64,000 nucleotides of DNA, taken from assembly GCA_030683005.1 (NCBI GenBank), contig JAUXMY010000043.1, forward strand, positions 82,535 through 146,534. Reading direction: 5' to 3'. This DNA comes from Caulobacter sp. Lineage in GTDB: Bacteria; Pseudomonadota; Alphaproteobacteria; Caulobacterales; Caulobacteraceae. Each line of letters begins with the position of its first letter. The stretch's first letter is position 1. Made by a program: the position numbers and the translations under genes. Below are positions 59,163-64,000 of this stretch, piece after piece. The notes beneath the pieces were generated by a model. The model was given only the letters and a program-made list of their open reading frames with translations. It was not told where the DNA came from and did no database searches.

Positions 59163-60587
59163 ATGGCTTCCGCGCCTACCCCCAAGCATGTGTTGACCGA
59201 CTGGCGCCCGGAGGATCCGGCGTTCTGGAGTTCGACCGGCAAGGCGATCGCCACCCGCAATCTCTGGATCTCGGTCCCGAACCTTCTGCTGGCCTTCTCG
59301 GTCTGGATGGTCTGGTCGATGGTCGTGGCCAAGCTGAAGCTGATCGGCTTCGCCTTCACCACCGACGAGCTCTTCTGGTTGGCGGCGCTGCCGGCCCTGT
59401 CGGGCGCGACCCTGCGGATCTTCTACAGCTTCATCGTGCCGGTCTTCGGCGGGCGGCTCTGGACCGTCCTGTCGACCCTGTCGCTGCTCGTCCCCTCGAT
59501 CGGCATCGGCCTGGCCGTCCAGAACCCGGACACGCCCTATCTCGCCTTTGTGGCCCTGGCCCTGCTGTGCGGCCTCGGCGGCGGCAACTTCGCCTCCTCG
59601 ATGTCCAACATCTCCTTCTTCTTCCCCAAGGCGGAGAAGGGCAACGCCCTGGCGATCAACGCCGGATTCGGCAACATCGGCGTCAGCGTGATGCAGTTCC
59701 TGGTGCCGGTGGTCATTGCGCTCGGCGCCTTCGCCCCGGTGGTCGGCGCCCCGCAGATCGCCGTCGAGAAGGGCGTGGAGAGCCAGATCTGGCTCCAGAA
59801 CGCCGGCTTCGTCTGGGTTCCGTTCATCATCGCCGCCGCCGTCGCCGCCTGGGTCGGCATGAACGACATCAGTTCGGCCAAGGCGTCCTTCTCGGCCCAG
59901 GCGGTGGTGTTCCAGCGCAAGCACAACTGGATCATGTGCTACCTCTACGTCGGCACGTTCGGCTCGTTCATCGGCTTCTCGGCGGCGTTTCCGCTGCTGG
60001 CCAAGACCCTGTTCCCCGCCGTGATGGTGCTGAAGATCGCCTTCCTGGGCCCGCTGGTCGGCGCCCTGTCGCGGGCGCTGACCGGCTGGGTCTCCGACCG
60101 TTGGGGCGGCCAGCATGTGACCCACTGGGTGTTCCTGGCGCTCTCCGTCGGCGTCCTCGGCGTCCTCTACAGCGTCGGCGCCACGGGCGCGGCCCCGTCC
60201 TTCCCGCTCTTCTTCTCCGCCTTCCTCTGGCTGTTCTTCTGGACCGGCGTGGGCAACGCCTCGACCTTCCAGATGATCCCCGCGATCGTGCGCGGCGACA
60301 TGCCCCGGCTCATGCCGAAGGCGGATCTGGCCACGCGGCTGAAGGCCTCGGACATGGAGGCGGCGGCGATCGTCGGCTTCAGCTCGGCCATCGGCGCCTA
60401 CGGCGGCTTCTTCATCCCCAAGGCCTTCGGCGACTCGCTCAAGGCCACCGGCGGGCCGGAGACGGCGCTGCTGATCTTCCTCGCCTTCTACCTGAGCTGC
60501 GTCGTTGTGAACTGGGTGTTCTACGCCCGTCGCGGATCGCTGCTGAACACCCCCATGCTTACCCCTGCTCCGGAGCCCGCAGCATGA
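59163..60587 (+). CDS. narK2: Nitrate/nitrite antiporter, NarK2 type
   Basis: A 474-residue MFS porter with 12 helices and a 35-residue polar N-terminus (HVLTDWRPEDPAFW, typical of NarK2). Nitrate signatures are AINAGFGNIGVSVMQF and GFSSAIGAYGGFFIPKAFG, with helix-2 arginine in GATLRIFYSF. NarK2-type proteins exchange nitrate for nitrite, so the pair starts respiration with NarK1 and maintains it with NarK2. GGGAGAG precedes ATG 59163. Its stop overlaps narG by 4 bp, the usual narK-narG coupling in alphaproteobacteria. Confidence 0.95.
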   Translation: MASAPTPKHVLTDWRPEDPAFWSSTGKAIATRNLWISVPNLLLAFSVWMVWSMVVAKLKLIGFAFTTDELFWLAALPALSGATLRIFYSFIVPVFGGRLWTVLSTLSLLVPSIGIGLAVQNPDTPYLAFVALALLCGLGGGNFASSMSNISFFFPKAEKGNALAINAGFGNIGVSVMQFLVPVVIALGAFAPVVGAPQIAVEKGVESQIWLQNAGFVWVPFIIAAAVAAWVGMNDISSAKASFSAQAVVFQRKHNWIMCYLYVGTFGSFIGFSAAFPLLAKTLFPAVMVLKIAFLGPLVGALSRALTGWVSDRWGGQHVTHWVFLALSVGVLGVLYSVGATGAAPSFPLFFSAFLWLFFWTGVGNASTFQMIPAIVRGDMPRLMPKADLATRLKASDMEAAAIVGFSSAIGAYGGFFIPKAFGDSLKATGGPETALLIFLAFYLSCVVVNWVFYARRGSLLNTPMLTPAPEPAA

Positions 60588-63500
60588 GCCATACCCTTGA
60601 TCGTCTTGCGTTCTTCACGCGCAAGACCGAGCTCTTCTCCGACGGCCACGGCGTGATGAATGACGATGATCGCACCTGGGAGGAGGCCTACCGGTCGCGT
60701 TGGCGGCACGATAAGATCGTCCGCTCGACCCATGGCGTGAACTGCACGGGCTCCTGTTCGTGGAAGATCTACGTCAAGGGCGGGATCGTCACCTGGGAGA
60801 CGCAGCAGACCGACTATCCGCGCACCCGGCCGGAACTGCCCAACCACGAACCGCGCGGCTGCGCCCGGGGCGCCAGCTACAGCTGGTACCTCTACTCGGC
60901 CAACCGGGTGAAGTACCCGCTCGTGCGCTCCCGTCTGCTGCGGCTGTGGCGCGAGGCGCGCAAGACCCTGGCGCCGGTGGCGGCCTGGGCCTCGATCCAG
61001 GACGATCCTGCGGCGCGCAAGTCCTACACCAGCATGCGCGGCTCGGGCGGCTTCGTGCGCGCCGACTGGGACGAGGTCACCGAGATCATCGCCGCGGCCA
61101 ACGCCCATACCGTCAAGCGCTGGGGTCCGGACCGGGTGTTCGGCTTCTCGCCGATCCCGGCCATGTCCATGGTCTCCTACGCCGCCGGCGCGCGCTATCT
61201 GCAGCTGCTCGGCGGGGCCTGCGGCTCGTTCTATGACTGGTACTGCGACCTGCCGCCGGCCTCGCCCCAGACCTGGGGCGAGCAGACCGACGTCGCCGAG
61301 AGCGCCGACTGGTACAATTCCAGCTTCATGCTTCTCTGGGGCTCGAACGTCCCGCAGACCCGCACGCCGGACGCGCACTTCTACACCGAGGCCCGCTATC
61401 GCGGAGCCAAGTCCGTGGTCATCTGCCCCGACTACTCGGAAGCCTCGAAGTTCTCCGATCTGTGGCTGCCGGTGAAGCAGGGGACCGACGCGGCCCTGGC
61501 CATGGCCTTCGGTCACGTGATCCTCAAGGAGTACCACCTCGACAAGCAGGTGCCGTACTTCCGCGACTACCTGCGCAAATACAGCGACCTGCCGATGCTG
61601 GTGCGGCTGGTCCCGCAGGACGGCGCCCTTGTGCCCGAGCGACTGCTGCGCGCCTCGGACTTCGTGGGTGACCTCGAACAGGCCAACAATCCCGACTGGA
61701 AGACCGTGGCCATCGACGAGGCCACCGGCGAGATCGTCGTGCCGAACGGCTCGATCGGCTTCCGCTGGGGCGAGGACGGTCGCTGGAACCTCGAGGAACG
61801 CGACGCGGCGGGCCGCGAGACCACGCTGAAGCTGGGCCTCAAGGACGCTCACGACGAGGTGGCCGGGGTCCGGTTCCCCTATTTCGCCAACACCGCCACC
61901 AACGGCTTCGCCTCCACCGATCATCCCAGCGTGCTGACCCGCAACGTGCCGGTCCGTCGCGTCCAGCTGAAGGACGGCGAGGCGCTGGTCGCCTGCGTCT
62001 ACGACCTGTTCCTCGCCAACTACGGCGTCGATCAGGGCTTTGGCGGCGACTGCATGCCGACCTCCTACGACGACCTGCAGCCCTATTCGCCGGCCTGGGC
62101 CGAAGCCATCACCACGGTGCCGCGCGAGCAGATCATCGCCGTGGCCCGCGGCTTCGCCACCAATGCCGAGAAGACCAACGGCAAGTCGATGGTGATCATC
62201 GGCGCGGCGATGAACCACTGGTTCCACATGGACATGAACTACCGCGGCGTCATCAACATGCTGGTGATGTGCGGCTGCGTGGGGCAGTCCGGCGGCGGCT
62301 GGGCCCACTACGTCGGCCAGGAGAAGCTGCGGCCGCAGACCGGCTGGGCCCCGCTGGCCTTCGCCACCGACTGGATCCGTCCGCCCCGGCAGCAGAACTC
62401 GACCTCGTTCTTCTACGCCCACTCCGACCAGTGGCGCTACGAGACGGTCGGCATCGATGAACTGCTGTCGCCCACGGCGCCGGAAGGGCCGTGGAAGGCC
62501 TCGATGATCGACTTCAACGTCCGCGCCGAGCGCATGGGCTGGCTGCCCTCGACGCCGGCCTTGAAGGCAAACCCGCTCGACGTGGCGAAGGCCGCTGCGG
62601 CGGCCGGGGTCGATCCCCGCGACTATACCCTGTCAGGCCTGAAGGACCGCTCGGTCGAGCTGTCCTGCATGGACCCCGACGATCCCGCCAACTGGCCGCG
62701 CAACATGTTTGTCTGGCGCTCGAACCTTCTCGGCTCGTCCGGCAAGGGCCACGAATACTTCCTCAAGCACCTGCTGGGCGCCTCGCATGGCGTGCAGGGC
62801 AAGGACCTGGGCGAGACCGGTCAGGTCAAGCCGGTCGACGTCGTCTGGCACGACGAGGCCCCGGAAGGGAAACTCGACCTGCTGGTGACCCTCGACTTCC
62901 GCATGTCGACCACCTCGGTCTACTCCGACATCGTTCTGCCGACGGCCACCTGGTACGAGAAGAACGACCTCAACACCTCCGACATGCACCCCTTCATCCA
63001 CCCGCTGTCGGCGGCCGTGGACCCGGCCTGGGAGTCGAAGTCGGACTGGGAGATCTTCAAGGCGATCGCCCGCAAGTTCTCCGACATCGCCCCCGAGGTC
63101 CTGGGCGTCGAGAAGGACGTCGTCCTCACACCGATCCAGCATGACAGCCCCGGCGAGATGGCCCAGCCTTTCGAGGTCAAGGACTGGTACCTCGGCGAAT
63201 GCGAGGCGATCCCCGGCAAAACGATGCCGCAGATCACCATCGTCGAGCGCGACTATCCCAACCTCTACAAGCAGTTCACCGCGCTCGGTCCCCTGCTCGA
63301 CAAGGCCGGCAACGGCGGCAAGGGCCTGGCCTGGAAGACCGGCCACGAGGTCGACGCCCTGCGCGACCTGAACGGCGCGGTGCTGGACGCCGGCCTGACC
63401 GAGGGCATGCCCAGCATCGATAGCGACATCGACGCCTGCGAGACCATCCTGATGCTGGCGCCGGAAACCAACGGCGAGGTGGCGGTCAAGGCCTGGCACG

Positions 63501-64000
63501 CGCTGGAGAAACAGACCGGTCGCGAGCACGCCCACCTGGCGATCCCCAAGGAAGACGAGAAAATCCGCTTCCGCGACCTGCTCGCCCAGCCACGCAAGAT
63601 CATCTCCTCGCCGACCTGGTCGGGCATCGAGAGCGAGAAGGTCTGCTACACCGCCGGCTACACCAATGTGCACGAGCTGATCCCCTGGCGGACGCTCACG
63701 GGGCGCCAGCAGCTCTATCAGGACCACCTGTGGATGCGGGCCTTCGGCGAGGCGCTCTGCGTCTACAAGCCGCCGATCGACCTGAAGACCACGCACGTGA
63801 AAGGGCTCAAGCCCAACGGCGAAACCGAGATCGTGCTCAACTTCATCACCCCGCACCAGAAGTGGGGCATCCACTCCACCTATTCCGACAACCTGCTGAT
63901 GCTGACGCTCAACCGCGGCGGCCCGGTGGTGTGGATTTCGGAGACGGACGCCCGCAAGGCCGGGATCGTCGACAACGACTGGATCGAGGTCTTCAACGCC
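60584..64000 (+). CDS. narG: Respiratory nitrate reductase, alpha subunit (3'-truncated)
   Basis: 1139 residues are visible in an uninterrupted frame; the right edge cuts off roughly the last 100 of about 1240. It is the molybdenum catalytic subunit of the membrane-bound enzyme, facing the cytoplasm. The FS0 [4Fe-4S] ligands are His50, Cys54, Cys58 (HGVNCTGSC) and Cys93 (EPRGCARG); the Mo-ligand aspartate lies in YDWYCDLPP, followed by QTWGEQTDV. The nitrate-channel and MGD segments LLWGSNVPQTRTPDAH and DFRMSTTSVYSDIVLPTATWYEK are canonical. There is no twin-arginine signal of the periplasmic type. narH, narJ and narI should follow outside the window. Electrons come from quinol via NarI. Confidence 0.97.
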   Translation, partial: MSHTLDRLAFFTRKTELFSDGHGVMNDDDRTWEEAYRSRWRHDKIVRSTHGVNCTGSCSWKIYVKGGIVTWETQQTDYPRTRPELPNHEPRGCARGASYSWYLYSANRVKYPLVRSRLLRLWREARKTLAPVAAWASIQDDPAARKSYTSMRGSGGFVRADWDEVTEIIAAANAHTVKRWGPDRVFGFSPIPAMSMVSYAAGARYLQLLGGACGSFYDWYCDLPPASPQTWGEQTDVAESADWYNSSFMLLWGSNVPQTRTPDAHFYTEARYRGAKSVVICPDYSEASKFSDLWLPVKQGTDAALAMAFGHVILKEYHLDKQVPYFRDYLRKYSDLPMLVRLVPQDGALVPERLLRASDFVGDLEQANNPDWKTVAIDEATGEIVVPNGSIGFRWGEDGRWNLEERDAAGRETTLKLGLKDAHDEVAGVRFPYFANTATNGFASTDHPSVLTRNVPVRRVQLKDGEALVACVYDLFLANYGVDQGFGGDCMPTSYDDLQPYSPAWAEAITTVPREQIIAVARGFATNAEKTNGKSMVIIGAAMNHWFHMDMNYRGVINMLVMCGCVGQSGGGWAHYVGQEKLRPQTGWAPLAFATDWIRPPRQQNSTSFFYAHSDQWRYETVGIDELLSPTAPEGPWKASMIDFNVRAERMGWLPSTPALKANPLDVAKAAAAAGVDPRDYTLSGLKDRSVELSCMDPDDPANWPRNMFVWRSNLLGSSGKGHEYFLKHLLGASHGVQGKDLGETGQVKPVDVVWHDEAPEGKLDLLVTLDFRMSTTSVYSDIVLPTATWYEKNDLNTSDMHPFIHPLSAAVDPAWESKSDWEIFKAIARKFSDIAPEVLGVEKDVVLTPIQHDSPGEMAQPFEVKDWYLGECEAIPGKTMPQITIVERDYPNLYKQFTALGPLLDKAGNGGKGLAWKTGHEVDALRDLNGAVLDAGLTEGMPSIDSDIDACETILMLAPETNGEVAVKAWHALEKQTGREHAHLAIPKEDEKIRFRDLLAQPRKIISSPTWSGIESEKVCYTAGYTNVHELIPWRTLTGRQQLYQDHLWMRAFGEALCVYKPPIDLKTTHVKGLKPNGETEIVLNFITPHQKWGIHSTYSDNLLMLTLNRGGPVVWISETDARKAGIVDNDWIEVFNA

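Noticed and set aside
1..64000. Mobile elements, CRISPR arrays, tRNA or rRNA genes
   Set aside because: No transposase, integrase, regularly spaced repeats or recognisable RNA gene was seen on either strand.

Overview
The window is 64 kb of high-GC, gene-dense bacterial chromosome. The gene content (nasTS-type nitrate assimilation, a pha-type cation antiporter with fused A/B subunit, NnrS, TonB receptors, many acyl-CoA dehydrogenases, FNR-like boxes) fits an alphaproteobacterium, possibly a Caulobacterales/Phenylobacterium-like organism. That taxon is inference. I see no rRNA, tRNA, CRISPR array, insertion sequence or prophage, and no gene-free stretch longer than about 300 bases.

Layout: (1) 1-13.4 kb is an acyl-CoA and hydrophobic-substrate catabolic region. 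It holds five acyl-CoA dehydrogenases, an aldehyde dehydrogenase, an acyl-CoA ligase, an MFS transporter, a TetR regulator divergent from the ligase operon, a CYP153-like P450 and an APH/CHK-type kinase. (2) 13.5-23.5 kb is an iron/haem acquisition region: a DUF4198 protein, ApbE-DUF2271, two PepSY membrane proteins, a small membrane protein, a siderophore-type TonB receptor, a DUF6607 protein and a haem-type TonB receptor, with Fur-like boxes at both ends. (3) 23.7-30.8 kb is a sugar or cyclitol cluster: an SSS symporter divergent from an operon of three TIM-barrel isomerase/epimerase-like proteins, a Gfo/Idh/MocA oxidoreductase and a GMC flavoprotein. A two-domain beta-propeller phytase follows (30.9-33.0 kb). 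(4) 33.2-39.2 kb is the phaAB-C-D-E-F-G K+(Na+)/H+ antiporter operon. (5) 39.4-49.5 kb is assimilatory nitrate reduction: nasT-nasS, nitrate transporter, nirB, nirD, nasC, siroheme-pathway cobA and mobA. (6) 49.6-64.0 kb is an anaerobic nitrate-respiration block: moaB-moeA, a hemerythrin-like protein, B12-dependent nrdJ, nnrS-moaA, a Crp/Fnr regulator, narK1-narK2 and narG, which runs off the right edge.

Blocks 5 and 6 form a nitrate island joined by molybdenum cofactor genes. The assimilatory half has its own NasT/NasS antitermination-type control. In the respiratory half I found six 14-bp FNR-type sites: two perfect (TTGAT-N4-ATCAA) and one near-perfect between the regulator and narK1, and three degenerate ones upstream of moaB, nrdJ/hemerythrin and nnrS. 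The arrangement suggests one oxygen- or NO-responsive regulon covering enzyme, cofactor, repair and anaerobic DNA-precursor genes. The features most worth testing are this regulon, the ApbE/PepSY set with a TGAT flavinylation-like motif, and the sugar-oxidation cluster.
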